Origin: CAYNWT01 sp964450955
Lineage (GTDB): Bacteria; Planctomycetota; Planctomycetia; Planctomycetales; Planctomycetaceae
Direction of reading: 5' to 3'
NCBI GenBank assembly: GCA_964450955.1
Contig: CAYVFI010000045.1
Span: 1 to 47,440 of the forward strand
DNA length: 47,440 bases
Shown: in pieces, positions 23,731-32,963 of the stretch
How the letters are laid out: each line of letters opens with the position of its first letter
How positions within the stretch are numbered: the first letter of the stretch is position 1
The notes under the pieces: model-generated
Told to the model about the DNA's origin: nothing
Databases searched by the model: none
The model's input: only the letters and a program-made list of their open reading frames with translations
Position numbers and translations under genes: made by a program

Positions 23731-26700
23731 TTAAAGTAGTTCCAGCCACTCAGCGTCCAACCGATCTGTTAGATCGTCGCCGACTGCCGCGAAGAACAGA
23801 TCGTCGCCGTCGTTGCCGCTGATCACGTTGATCTCGTCGTCACTGAACACGGTCTGCGGTTCGCTTTGATCGACACCGGTTAAGAACGCAGTGTTAAGTC
23901 GGTCGTCGGATTTGTCTGCGGCTCCGCGTACGTTTGAAACTCGCTGCAAGTACGAACGGTCTGAGTTCCATTCGGCGAGCACGCTGGCCAGTTCTTCGTG
24001 ATTCAATTGGATGGTGCCGCCCAGGAGGATGTCTTCGTCGGCGCCACCTGACAACTCGTCTCGACGAAGTCCGCCGATCACGATGTCGCGACCGTCGCCG
24101 CCGTTTAGCGAGTCTTCTCCGTTCTCCCCATCGACGATATCGTTGCCCGCTCCACCATCAAGCACGTCACCTCCTGGACCACCCAGCAGAGTGTCGTCGC
24201 CTTCACCGCCGGTCAACGAATCGACCCCGGATCCGCCGGTCAATGAATCGTTGTCCAGACCGCCGTCCAGCATGTCTCTGCCGCCGCCCCCGCTAAGCGT
24301 ATCGATGCCGGTTCCACCAAACACAGAGTCCGTCCCGTTGCCGGCTCGCAAGCGGTCGTTGCCGGCATGACCCTCAATCAGGTCGCTGCCTGAACCTGAC
24401 GACAGCAGGTCGTCGCCGTCGTTACCCAGCAAGGTGTCTCTACCGCCGCCACCCTGAACCTGGTCTTTTGCGGACCCGCCAATGAAGCTGTCGTTACCTC
24501 CAAACAGTCGAGCGAAAACGGGGACAGCGGTGCCGGATGCATCGACCGAGTCGTCACCTCTAAACGTGAGCAGACGGATTCGCGTGAAATCAGCGGTGTC
24601 GAACTGCTGAGTCTCACCGTTGATGGTGAGGTCCAGCACGCTTCCATCGTCGATAATAGTGACGGTGTCATCCTCATCCGTTCCTCGGACGACCAATTCG
24701 TCGTCATCCACGAAGGCGTTACCGTCGTTGTCCAGGTTTGTGACCGTGACAAACTGGTCAGGCACATCATGGAACGCGATGTCACTGGCGTCTCTGACAC
24801 TGACGATCAGGTCGTTCATGGTCGCACCGTCCACGAGATCGTCATTGACGCCCTGAATGGTGACAGTCTTCGGCAGGTTCCAATTGTTGACTGTGAAGTG
24901 AACCCTTTCCGGAAACACGGTGAACTCATCCGGATTCGGTGAACTCACCGCCAGAATCGCTCCGCTAATTGGCGCCGCATTCAGGACAATCGTGAACGTA
25001 TCGGTCGTTCTCTGTTCAGAAACGGTTGTATCCCCGTCCGTTTCGGTAATCGTGAAGCCGGCGATGTCATCATCCAGTACATCAACATCGACGGATTGAC
25101 TGGGTAGGCTAATGAAGGCCGCGTCGGAGGCCGGATTGATTTCTACATTGATCACATCGCTGTGGGTGCCATCAACGAGGTCGTTGTCAATTCCGCTAAT
25201 CGTGGCCGCTTGTGGCGTATCCCAGTTCTCAGGTGTGAAAGTGAGAGCTGTTGGCGAGGCGTTCACTGCGCCAGCTGTGTCGGAGAGATCGACGATCACA
25301 TTAGTCAATGGGCCCCGATTCAAGACAACGGAAATGGTGTCCGGGTCACTGTTTTCGCCGACGATGGTGTCGCCGCCAGTTTGGGTCACGGTAAAGGCCG
25401 CGGCATCGTTGTCCAGCGTCTGGGCGTCAACCGTTACAGCCAGGTCGGTGAAATCCGGGTCGGACGCTCCGGTCGTTGAGATAGAAATGGTGTTGCTTCC
25501 GGTTCCATCGACCAGTGCGTCGTCCTGTGAGCTAACAGTGATTGTTTGTGGGCTATTCCAGTTGGTCGGTGTGAACGTCAGCGTGTTGACATCAATGGTC
25601 GACTCTGAAGTATCACTTGAAGTCAAAATGATGAAGACGTCCTTCAAGGGCCCTCTGGATAGCACTACATCAAATGTGTCTGTTGAGCCATTCTCGCTGA
25701 CGACTGTGGTTCCGTTGGATTCAATCGTAGTGATTCCACCTACATCGTCGTCCGTCGTTGAAACCAGAACTGTCTCTGTTGCCAGTCCGAACCAGGCCGC
25801 ATCGGATCCGGGGCCGATGTCCGCAGCCAGCGTCGAAGTTTGATCTCCGTCAACGATCAGATCATCCACGCCGACGAAGGTCACTTCCTGTGGTGTGTCC
25901 CAGTTGGTTGAATCGAAGGTAAGCGAACTATTGAGGATAACGACTTCACCGGTATCCCCTGATATAGATCGGATAAACACTTCATTGACCGGGGCTGCAT
26001 TCAGGACGACTTCGTATGTGTCGGTTGTTCCGCTTTCACTGACCGAGGAAGTGCTTGACGGGGTCACCGTGAAGGCGGCAGTGTCGTCGTCGGTTGTGCG
26101 AGAGACGACGGCGGCAGAGGCTGTTAGCCATGCCGGGTGAGATGAGCTATCAGCACTGACGACGATATTTGATGGCTGGGGTCCGTCCACGAGAAAGTCG
26201 TCAACACCAATCACTGTGACGGTCTGTGGCAGATTCCAATTCGACGTGTTGAAAGTAAGTTGGCTGGTGTCGACAGTGGCTTCACCGATATCGCCGCTGA
26301 CTACATTCAGAATGACCTCGCCCTCTGGCTGCCCATCCAGCACAACATCAAACGTATCCGTTGTGGTTCCTGACTCGGGTACCGTGGTCGAAGAGCCGGA
26401 TTCGGTGATTGTCAGGGAAGCAATTTCGTCATCCAGATTTGTCACGCCTACTAAGACCGGCGCGAGACTTAGCCACTTGGGGTCGGAGGATGGATCAACG
26501 TCAATCTGGATACTGAGTGATTGAGTTCCGTCAACAAACGAATCATTGACTCCAGTGATGTCGACTACTTGTGCGGTGTTCCAGTTTGCCGGAGTGAATG
26601 TCAGGGTTGCGACGGTTGCGGTCGCTTCTTCGACGTCGTCCGAACTGATGTTGAGGATGACGTTTGATTCGGGCTGCACATCAAGGACGACATCGAAGCT

Positions 26701-29700
26701 ATCCGTTGTTCCTGCCTCCGATACTTCGGTAAAACCAGAAGTCTCAGTGACCGTAATTCCCTGGCCATCGTCGTCGAGAACCAACAGCTGATCTGTCCCG
26801 ACGAGGAAAACAGTCGCCTGGGCCGTGATGGTGACAAGTGCGTTGCCATTCACCACCGCGTCATCGATGAGCGTGACGTTAGTCGACACTGAATCGCTCC
26901 CGGCCGGGATAGTGACGCTGGCCGGCACGGTTGCACGCGCTGGGTCACTGGATGCCAGGTTGACAACCAAATCGCTTGTGTTGCGTGTGCCGGGCGGTCG
27001 TGAGACAAGTGTGGAAATATTGCCGGCGTCTTCGATTGCTGAAGTGGCCGAGATGTCAATCTGGATTTGGCCACCCTCACCATCGTTGATAGTCCAGACA
27101 ACGTCATTGCCTTGTTCGTAAACGAAATCCAGATCGCCGTCGCCGTCCAGGTCTGCGGCATCAATGAACTCTGATAATTCGGTATGCAATGTGATGCGGG
27201 TGAAAGTCGCGTCGTCGCCCGTATTCAGATGGATCTCGGCTCCATCAATGACGCGGGCGGAAATGGCATCAACGAATCCATCGCCGTTAATGTCGCCGTA
27301 CTCAATTTCATCGCGCCAGCCAGGAATGCCGAGAGTGGATTCTGTGTGACCTACACCGTCGAACGCAAAGAGAGTTGTTTCAGCCGAGGCACCGAATTCG
27401 TTACCCAGGATGTCCAGCAATCCGTCTCGGTTGAAGTCAAGGATGTCGATGCTGGTAAGAATCCCTGGTGCTCTGAGGTAGTCGTCGACCGTAGTCAGGA
27501 CTCCGCCACCGTCGTTCCGGTACAGGACGATTTCAAATGAGTCGCTGATGATCGCGTCAATATCCCCATCACCATCGACGTCACCAACTGCAAGGGCGCC
27601 TGGGAAGGCATGCGTTGTGTCAACAGTCGAGGCGGTAAAGACCCCCGTTCCGTCGTTTAGCAAAAGCTGGACATCCCTTGAAATTGTGATGATGTCAAGG
27701 TGTCCGTCCCCGTTGAAGTCGGCGATTTCAGCATGGTCGGCATTTTCCGTTGATATCTGCTGGGCGTAGGTGAAATGGCCGGCGGGTCCCTGGATAAACA
27801 GATCGATCGCGTCCGTCGATCCGCTCACGGACACAACAACATCCAATAGCCCATCGCCGTTGAGATCTGCTGCGTCAACTTCCTGAACGGCTCCGGAGAG
27901 GTTCATAGACGTATCAATTGTTGTGAACTCTCCATCGCCGGTATTGCGATAGTAGTGCACCGTTGAGCCATTGATGTTCGTAACAAAGATGTCAACATCG
28001 CCATCGCCGTCGAAGTCCGCGGTGGTCATCGAGCTAGGCGCTACGAGTTCCCGAATCATCTGGCTTGTTGTCAGTTCCGGAGCGATTTGGTGGACCTCAA
28101 CATCGACACTCGTGTTGACAGTCAGTTCATCCGGCGTGGGTGTTGTGACTGTGAAGCGGGCATCTCGGGTTGCTGCCAGTGCTCCAAAGGGAACCTCAAA
28201 CGCGATGGTATTGTCGCCTTGAACCAAATTGGCAGACGTTAGAATTTGCTCGCTGACTCCATGAAATTCACCGTCTCCATCGAAGTCGATCCATGCGTTA
28301 ACCTGAGCGGATGCGGCGTTAGGCAGGTTGACAGTAACGACGTTGGATGCATTTCCCGCGAAGACCTGGTCGAAGGTCGCTGTGAACGTTGCGACGCCGT
28401 CGTTGTCAACAACAAGCAGTTCATCTGTACCGTCAAGCACCCCGGAAGCTTCAGCGGTGATAAGAACCGGAGAGTCGCCATTTACGGCGCTGTCATTAAT
28501 GACCGTCACGATTGTGGAAATAGAGTCGCTTCCTGCGGCGATTGTCACACTCGTCGGTACAGTTAGCCGCGTTGGGTCGCTGGATGTCAGATTGACCAGT
28601 AGGGCGCTGTCATTGGAAGAGCCGACCGGTCTGGAAATGGTGGTGGCAAGTGTTCCAACGCTCTCGGTGGCGGAGTCGGCCGGGATATCGACCTGAATTC
28701 GCCCTGAGTCGCCCGTGTTGATTGTCCATACGACGTCGCTACCGAGTTCGTAAACAAAGTCCAGGTCTCCGTCGCCGTCCAGGTCAGCAGCGTCAACAAA
28801 GCTGGACAGTCCGGCTTGAAGCGTGATGCGTGCGAAATTACTGTCGTCTCCGCTGTTGATGAAGACCTCAGCTCCGTCAGTGCCGCCTGCCGTGACAACG
28901 TCAATAAAGCCATCGCCGTTGACATCGCCCAGTTCTATTTCATCGCGGTTCCCTTCCACGCCGATCGTCGACTCGGAGTAGCTGGTTCCGTCAAACTGAA
29001 ATACGATTGTGTCTGAACCTGAAGAGAGTGCATTCCCGACGATATCGTTCAGACCGTCTCGGTTGAAATCGAAGACCTGTAGCGGCTGGATTGATGTTGA
29101 AGCTGTGATGTAGTCGTCGACTGTCGTCAGTCCACCATTCCCATCGTTTCGATAAAGCACAATCTCCCGTCCGTGGGAGACAATGGCGTCGATATCACCG
29201 TCCATATCAACATCGCCGGTCGCCAGGTTACCTGGAAACGCATTTGTCGTGTCGACTGTTGAGGCTGTGAACAAACCAGAGCCGTTATTCAGCAGCAGTT
29301 GGACATCCTCCGATATAGTGATGATGTCCAGATGGCCGTCGCCGTTGAAGTCGGCGATTTCTGAATGGTCTGCATCCTCAAGCGATGCCTGTTCGAAGTG
29401 GTTAAAGTGACCAGCAGGCGTCTGAAGAAAGATGTCAATTGCGGCTGTCGATCCACTGGTGGAGACCACAACGTCTAGCAGCCCATCGTTGTTGAGATCC
29501 GCAGCATCGAGTTCCTGAACTGTTCCGGATAAATCAATCGATGGATCGATCGTCGTAAAGTGGCCGTCGCCAATGTTGCGATAATAGTGAATCGTGGAAC
29601 CGTTGATGTTTGAACCGAATACATCGACATCGCCGTCGTTGTCAAAATCTGCCGTCGTGATTGCGCTAAGGAAGGGTAGGTTCCGGATGGTCTGATGTGT

Positions 29701-30156
29701 CGTCAGTTCCGGCTCAACTGCCGCGACACCAATGTTGACGCTCGTGTCGATAGTCTCTTCGTCAGGGTCGGGGGTCGTGACCGTCAGGCGAACGTCACGG
29801 TTCGCCGCGACAGCTCCGAAAGGGACTTCGAAAACAAGCTCGTTACTGCCCCCGGTGAGTTCGACCGAAGTCAGAATCTGTTCTTGCGCTCCGTGGAACT
29901 GGCCGTCCCCATCGAGATCCAGCCACGCGTCAATCTCACCGGTGGTGGAATCCGTTAGGTCGATGTTGACGACGTTGTCCGCCTGACCCGCGAAGACTTC
30001 ACCAAAAGAAACTGTGAAACTTGCTGTCAACAGAATGCGTTCTTCGACAACTTCTGCCCGGCTGGCTGAATGTCGCTGCAATAACTGTGATCGCCTGTTG
30101 CGGCGGTACCATTTCGAAAGACCGAGTGAACCAAACCAATTCGTGCCGCGGGCCAT
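23731..30156 (-). CDS. Giant secreted FG-GAP / beta-repeat / RTX calcium-binding protein, 2141 residues
   Basis: Parts in order. Residues 1-45: basic start (KWYRRNRRSQLLQRH) and VVEERILLTA, like the LEPR-XLL N-terminus of planctomycete exoproteins; no ordinary signal peptide. Residues 44-587 and 588-1131: two copies of a 544-residue unit (1632 bp apart in DNA), each a beta domain (FAGQADNVV / FAGNASNVV), a run of FG-GAP/VCBS blades with Ca-binding DxDGDGxxD loops (DFDNDGDVDVF, DLDGDGDLDFVY) and a Calx-beta-like segment. Residues about 1131-1808: six repeats of about 113 residues, each with NWNxPQxVT and DDxxVDG. Residues about 1880-2050: RTX-type GGxGxDxLxGG nonapeptides. A C-terminal segment (VLAEWNSDRSYLQRV ... 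DLFFAAVGDDLTD) recurs in planctomycete RTX proteins. Likely a cell-surface or released Ca2+-stabilised adhesin; secretion route unknown. Confidence 0.88.
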   Translation of the reverse strand: MARGTNWFGSLGLSKWYRRNRRSQLLQRHSASRAEVVEERILLTASFTVSFGEVFAGQADNVVNIDLTDSTTGEIDAWLDLDGDGQFHGAQEQILTSVELTGGSNELVFEVPFGAVAANRDVRLTVTTPDPDEETIDTSVNIGVAAVEPELTTHQTIRNLPFLSAITTADFDNDGDVDVFGSNINGSTIHYYRNIGDGHFTTIDPSIDLSGTVQELDAADLNNDGLLDVVVSTSGSTAAIDIFLQTPAGHFNHFEQASLEDADHSEIADFNGDGHLDIITISEDVQLLLNNGSGLFTASTVDTTNAFPGNLATGDVDMDGDIDAIVSHGREIVLYRNDGNGGLTTVDDYITASTSIQPLQVFDFNRDGLNDIVGNALSSGSDTIVFQFDGTSYSESTIGVEGNRDEIELGDVNGDGFIDVVTAGGTDGAEVFINSGDDSNFARITLQAGLSSFVDAADLDGDGDLDFVYELGSDVVWTINTGDSGRIQVDIPADSATESVGTLATTISRPVGSSNDSALLVNLTSSDPTRLTVPTSVTIAAGSDSISTIVTVINDSAVNGDSPVLITAEASGVLDGTDELLVVDNDGVATFTATFDQVFAGNASNVVTVNLPNAASAQVNAWIDFDGDGEFHGVSEQILTSANLVQGDNTIAFEVPFGALAATRDARFTVTTPTPDELTVNTSVDVEVHQIAPELTTSQMIRELVAPSSMTTADFDGDGDVDIFVTNINGSTVHYYRNTGDGEFTTIDTSMNLSGAVQEVDAADLNGDGLLDVVVSVSGSTDAIDLFIQGPAGHFTYAQQISTENADHAEIADFNGDGHLDIITISRDVQLLLNDGTGVFTASTVDTTHAFPGALAVGDVDGDGDIDAIISDSFEIVLYRNDGGGVLTTVDDYLRAPGILTSIDILDFNRDGLLDILGNEFGASAETTLFAFDGVGHTESTLGIPGWRDEIEYGDINGDGFVDAISARVIDGAEIHLNTGDDATFTRITLHTELSEFIDAADLDGDGDLDFVYEQGNDVVWTINDGEGGQIQIDISATSAIEDAGNISTLVSRPPGTRNTSDLVVNLASSDPARATVPASVTIPAGSDSVSTNVTLIDDAVVNGNALVTITAQATVFLVGTDQLLVLDDDGQGITVTETSGFTEVSEAGTTDSFDVVLDVQPESNVILNISSDDVEEATATVATLTFTPANWNTAQVVDITGVNDSFVDGTQSLSIQIDVDPSSDPKWLSLAPVLVGVTNLDDEIASLTITESGSSTTVPESGTTTDTFDVVLDGQPEGEVILNVVSGDIGEATVDTSQLTFNTSNWNLPQTVTVIGVDDFLVDGPQPSNIVVSADSSSHPAWLTASAAVVSRTTDDDTAAFTVTPSSTSSVSESGTTDTYEVVLNAAPVNEVFIRSISGDTGEVVILNSSLTFDSTNWDTPQEVTFVGVDDLIVDGDQTSTLAADIGPGSDAAWFGLATETVLVSTTDDDVGGITTIESNGTTVVSENGSTDTFDVVLSRGPLKDVFIILTSSDTSESTIDVNTLTFTPTNWNSPQTITVSSQDDALVDGTGSNTISISTTGASDPDFTDLAVTVDAQTLDNDAAAFTVTQTGGDTIVGENSDPDTISVVLNRGPLTNVIVDLSDTAGAVNASPTALTFTPENWDTPQAATISGIDNDLVDGTHSDVINVEINPASDAAFISLPSQSVDVDVLDDDIAGFTITETDGDTTVSEQRTTDTFTIVLNAAPISGAILAVSSPNPDEFTVFPERVHFTVNNWNLPKTVTIQGVNDDLVDGATMNDLIVSVRDASDIAFHDVPDQFVTVTNLDNDGNAFVDDDELVVRGTDEDDTVTIIDDGSVLDLTINGETQQFDTADFTRIRLLTFRGDDSVDASGTAVPVFARLFGGNDSFIGGSAKDQVQGGGGRDTLLGNDGDDLLSSGSGSDLIEGHAGNDRLRAGNGTDSVFGGTGIDTLSGGGGRDMLDGGLDNDSLTGGSGVDSLTGGEGDDTLLGGPGGDVLDGGAGNDIVDGENGEDSLNGGDGRDIVIGGLRRDELSGGADEDILLGGTIQLNHEELASVLAEWNSDRSYLQRVSNVRGAADKSDDRLNTAFLTGVDQSEPQTVFSDDEINVISGNDGDDLFFAAVGDDLTDRLDAEWLELL

Positions 30157-30473
30157 GATGCATCCTCGTATGTGAGACCTTTATCTCCTCCTATCCGAAT
30201 AACCAATGCTGAGAGAATCAAGTCTCTACGCAGTTTGGATACGGGATTGAACCCTGTACTCTGGGTCTGCTTCCTGTGCGGTCGAAGTTGCGAGAGTCTG
30301 ACTTACGTGAATTTGGTGCTCTCGAGACCAAATCTGCCTCAAACGACAAGTTTCTCCCAACTCGTCAGTCTTCGTCAGTCAGCACCGGGCCAGTGGTTTG
30401 CAACGCTGATTCCCACCCCGTAGATTGACAACTGAGTGTGTGAACGGCGTCCCTGTGAGCGAGAAAATCAGGC
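30157..30473. other. Divergent intergenic, 317 bp
   Basis: Carries the promoters of the giant exoprotein gene and dcd. Only a short direct repeat (cgtcagtc, near 30363 and 30372) is visible; no gene or strong hairpin. Confidence 0.5.
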
Positions 30474-31049
30474 ATGATCCTGACTGGCAGTGCGATTAAG
30501 AAGGAATGTGGCAAAGGCAATATCGTGATTGACCCGTTCCGGGAGGAGCAGCTCAATCCGAACAGCTACAACCTTCGTCTCCACAACGAACTGCTGGTCT
30601 ACGAGGAAATTGTCCTCGACATGCACCGGCCGAATCGGTTCCGCCGGTACACGATTCCCGAAGAGGGTTTCGTGCTGCAGCCGCACCAGCTGTATTTGGC
30701 TCGAACCATCGAACGCACTGAGACGTACAATCACGTCCCCATGCTGGAAGGTCGTTCGTCAATCGGACGACTTGGCTTGTTTGTCCATGTGACCGCTGGC
30801 TTTGGCGATGTGGGCTTCAAGGGCTACTGGACGCTGGAGATGTTCGCGGTTCAGCCGGTTCGAATTTACGCCGGCGTTGAAGTGTGTCAGATTTTCTATC
30901 ACACCATCGAAGGCGACATCACCGAATACAAAAGCGAAAAGTACCAAAACAACCAGGACATCCAGCCCAGCATGATGTTCAAGGAAGTTGACGCTGCCAA
31001 CGATCCGCAAATGCGTTTGGCGTTCGGCGCGAAGAAGGATGCTGATTGA
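30474..31049 (+). CDS. dcd: dCTP deaminase (Dcd/Dut superfamily)
   Basis: 191 residues, the usual length. NPNSYNLRLHNELLVY, then MLEGRSSIGRLGLFVHVTAGFGDVGFKGYWTLEM hold the nucleotide-binding and catalytic residues: EGRSS (92-96) and the catalytic Glu122 in GYWTLEM. A C-terminal flexible segment YQNNQDIQPS closes over the active site. It deaminates dCTP to dUTP; some homologues also hydrolyse dUTP, which cannot be decided here. It feeds dTTP synthesis, and with the dGTPase at 7155 the window has two dNTP-pool enzymes. Convergent with the Hint operon. Confidence 0.93.
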   Translation: MILTGSAIKKECGKGNIVIDPFREEQLNPNSYNLRLHNELLVYEEIVLDMHRPNRFRRYTIPEEGFVLQPHQLYLARTIERTETYNHVPMLEGRSSIGRLGLFVHVTAGFGDVGFKGYWTLEMFAVQPVRIYAGVEVCQIFYHTIEGDITEYKSEKYQNNQDIQPSMMFKEVDAANDPQMRLAFGAKKDAD

Positions 31050-31166
31050 GGATGGCCCCGAATACGGCGCACAGGCAACCCCGCGGTTTTGATTATCGAC
31101 TTCTTCAACAACGGGTCGGCACTGGATAGCGGGTTTTCCGATGGGAAACTCCAGCGGAAACTGTTT

Positions 31167-31198
31167 GTCGAGCTATTTGTCGAGCTATTCGTCGAGCT
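31167..31198. repeat. 12-bp tandem repeat across a stop codon
   Basis: gtcgagctattt, gtcgagctattc, gtcgagct. Read on the minus strand each unit gives LDE or LDK plus a stop, so the stop of the Hint protein gene (31185-31187) is followed in frame by a second stop in the repeated unit. Confidence 0.75.
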
Positions 31199-32963
31199 CG
31201 AACCGACTGAGGCCGGGCAAAACCATGTCCGTTGGGGTTGGCGGCAACACGTCTTGAACCAACAAGCCTGACTCACCCACGAAGTACGTGTGGAATCCTT
31301 CGACTACGAGATTGTAGGTCTTCGCTGCCTGAGCGACCTGCTTCGCAGTGACGGCCACGGTGCCCGTCGGAGTTCGTACGCGATCTCCTGGTTCAAGGTC
31401 GCGAGCTTTGACCCAGCCTTCGCCCGCTTTCCAGAAATTGTGACCACCGGTGCATCCGATTCTGTCCGAACCGAACTCCACAGTCATCGATGAATGTGGT
31501 GGTCGAACAGTTGTTTGTTCAACGACACGGAACCGGAGTTCGCCGGTATCGATGTCCTGTGAGAGAACCCGATCTCCGATCTTGAGGGTTTCGATCGGCC
31601 GACGACCAGTGTCCGTCAAGACCTGGGTGCCGGCCACGAAGCAACTGGTGGCCACGCTCAAAGTCTGGTTTGAGGGAATCTCACGTTGTTCAACCTCAAG
31701 GACTTCAATCTTCACTGAGGCTTCGACGTCCGTGTGTTGATTCCACCACGCCCACCAATATTCCGGGGCGTCAGAGTCTTCACCTGAAACCGCTTTCAGG
31801 ACGGGCAACACGCGCTGATTGAGATTCTGGCTGTTCGTGTCCGCGGCTCTGTGCGTGCGCCATATCGCTTCTCTTAGAACGTTAACGCTGGCGTACCTGA
31901 GAAGACTAAGCTTCGGCAATGCGTGCTTCTGGACGACCGCGCCTCCCCATCTCAAGTCGGCAGCCTCAGGATTGCTCTCTTGTGAAACGAACCTCACCGA
32001 GGTAACCGATTCCAGCAGTTGGATGTGTCGTCGGTTTTGTGTCTCTCTCACCACTTTGACTGTTGTGGCGAATCCATGCACACACAGCCGAGTGTCAACG
32101 AACTCAATCCTGGCTTTGGTGCGGAGTAAGCCAAGTAGGGCAGGGACAAAGTGGCTAAGTGGCCGCTCTTTAAGTGCATCCATCGCGGCGGCGCGTGCGG
32201 TGCTGGCCGGGCTGAAGACGGCGTACTTGGCGAGTGTGAGTGTTGAGGCGGCGCTGTTGATCCGGCGGAGAGTTTCCACGATTAGCCGATGGCATCTGGC
32301 ATCGCCCCCTCCAAGTTGGTAGTCGATGGACATCACAGCGTCGGGCGAGCTGATTTCGGCCAGTTGCTGCTCTGCTGCTGCGGCCTCGGTCCTCGATCCG
32401 TTTAGCCCCTTCCGGATTTGTCGACAAATTTCGCCCCACTCGGAAAGGGATTTGTCAATTGCCTGCCTTTGTTTTGCGACTTCGTAGGCTGTTTCCGGAG
32501 ACAACCATTGGCCGTGAACGCGAATGAAGCCCATCGCTCGAAGTTGGTCTTCGCTGACCAGCGACGCGTCTAGTTTGAATGCGGCCAGCATGTGTGCTCG
32601 ATACTGATCGATGCGTTCTTGCCGCAAACACCACTTCGCGAGCAGCAGATGCCCCTGTGCCCCAGGCGATGCGATATCTGAAAGCCTTTGGTACTCAGCC
32701 TGCTGGGGGCGATTCTCGATGTTCTGCACCAGGTCTTCGTAGGTGCTCCAGCGCCCGTCGGTTGACCGCAAGTATCCCGACTGCCACCAGACGTCAGGTG
32801 ACGCTTCCGCGGTTCTGGCTTTGGTCAGCGACTCGCACCTGTCGATCTCGCTGTACGCTTCGGTAAGAAGGACATCTTCGATGTCCATGTCCTGGCCGCT
32901 CAGTGCGCAGGCCGGGGCGGGTGCGATGATAAGGACGGTAAGCGAAGCGGCGAGTAGCTTCAT
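31185..32963 (-). CDS. Exported HEAT-like protein with a C-terminal Hint (self-cleaving) domain
   Basis: 592 residues, signal peptide KLLAASLTVLIIAPAPACA. Residues about 25-435 are helical: a TPR/HEAT-like N-terminal part (GHLLLAKWCLRQERIDQYRAHML) and DNA-unrelated HEAT-like repeats (ALLGLLRTKARIEFVDTRLC), ending in SGEDSDAPEYWWAWWNQH, a motif that in planctomycetes often closes HEAT segments. Residues 441-571 are a Hint domain: Cys441 in SCFVAGTQVLTDTG, PIETLKIGDRVLSQD, TGGHNFW (His508), GWVKARDLEPGDRV, then YNLVVEGFHTYFVGESGLLVQD. The last part normally ends in HN; here it is QD and only about 20 residues follow, so no toxin cargo. ATGA overlap with the upstream gene. Cleavage or ester transfer at Cys441 is inferred. 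Confidence 0.8.
   Translation of the reverse strand: MKLLAASLTVLIIAPAPACALSGQDMDIEDVLLTEAYSEIDRCESLTKARTAEASPDVWWQSGYLRSTDGRWSTYEDLVQNIENRPQQAEYQRLSDIASPGAQGHLLLAKWCLRQERIDQYRAHMLAAFKLDASLVSEDQLRAMGFIRVHGQWLSPETAYEVAKQRQAIDKSLSEWGEICRQIRKGLNGSRTEAAAAEQQLAEISSPDAVMSIDYQLGGGDARCHRLIVETLRRINSAASTLTLAKYAVFSPASTARAAAMDALKERPLSHFVPALLGLLRTKARIEFVDTRLCVHGFATTVKVVRETQNRRHIQLLESVTSVRFVSQESNPEAADLRWGGAVVQKHALPKLSLLRYASVNVLREAIWRTHRAADTNSQNLNQRVLPVLKAVSGEDSDAPEYWWAWWNQHTDVEASVKIEVLEVEQREIPSNQTLSVATSCFVAGTQVLTDTGRRPIETLKIGDRVLSQDIDTGELRFRVVEQTTVRPPHSSMTVEFGSDRIGCTGGHNFWKAGEGWVKARDLEPGDRVRTPTGTVAVTAKQVAQAAKTYNLVVEGFHTYFVGESGLLVQDVLPPTPTDMVLPGLSRFELDE

Noticed and set aside
25112..25843. 243-residue plus-strand frame
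   Set aside because: Antisense of the repeated region of the giant exoprotein.
31185..32963. Polymorphic toxin with Hint release
   Set aside because: Only about 20 residues follow the Hint domain, so there is no toxin domain and no immunity gene next to it.
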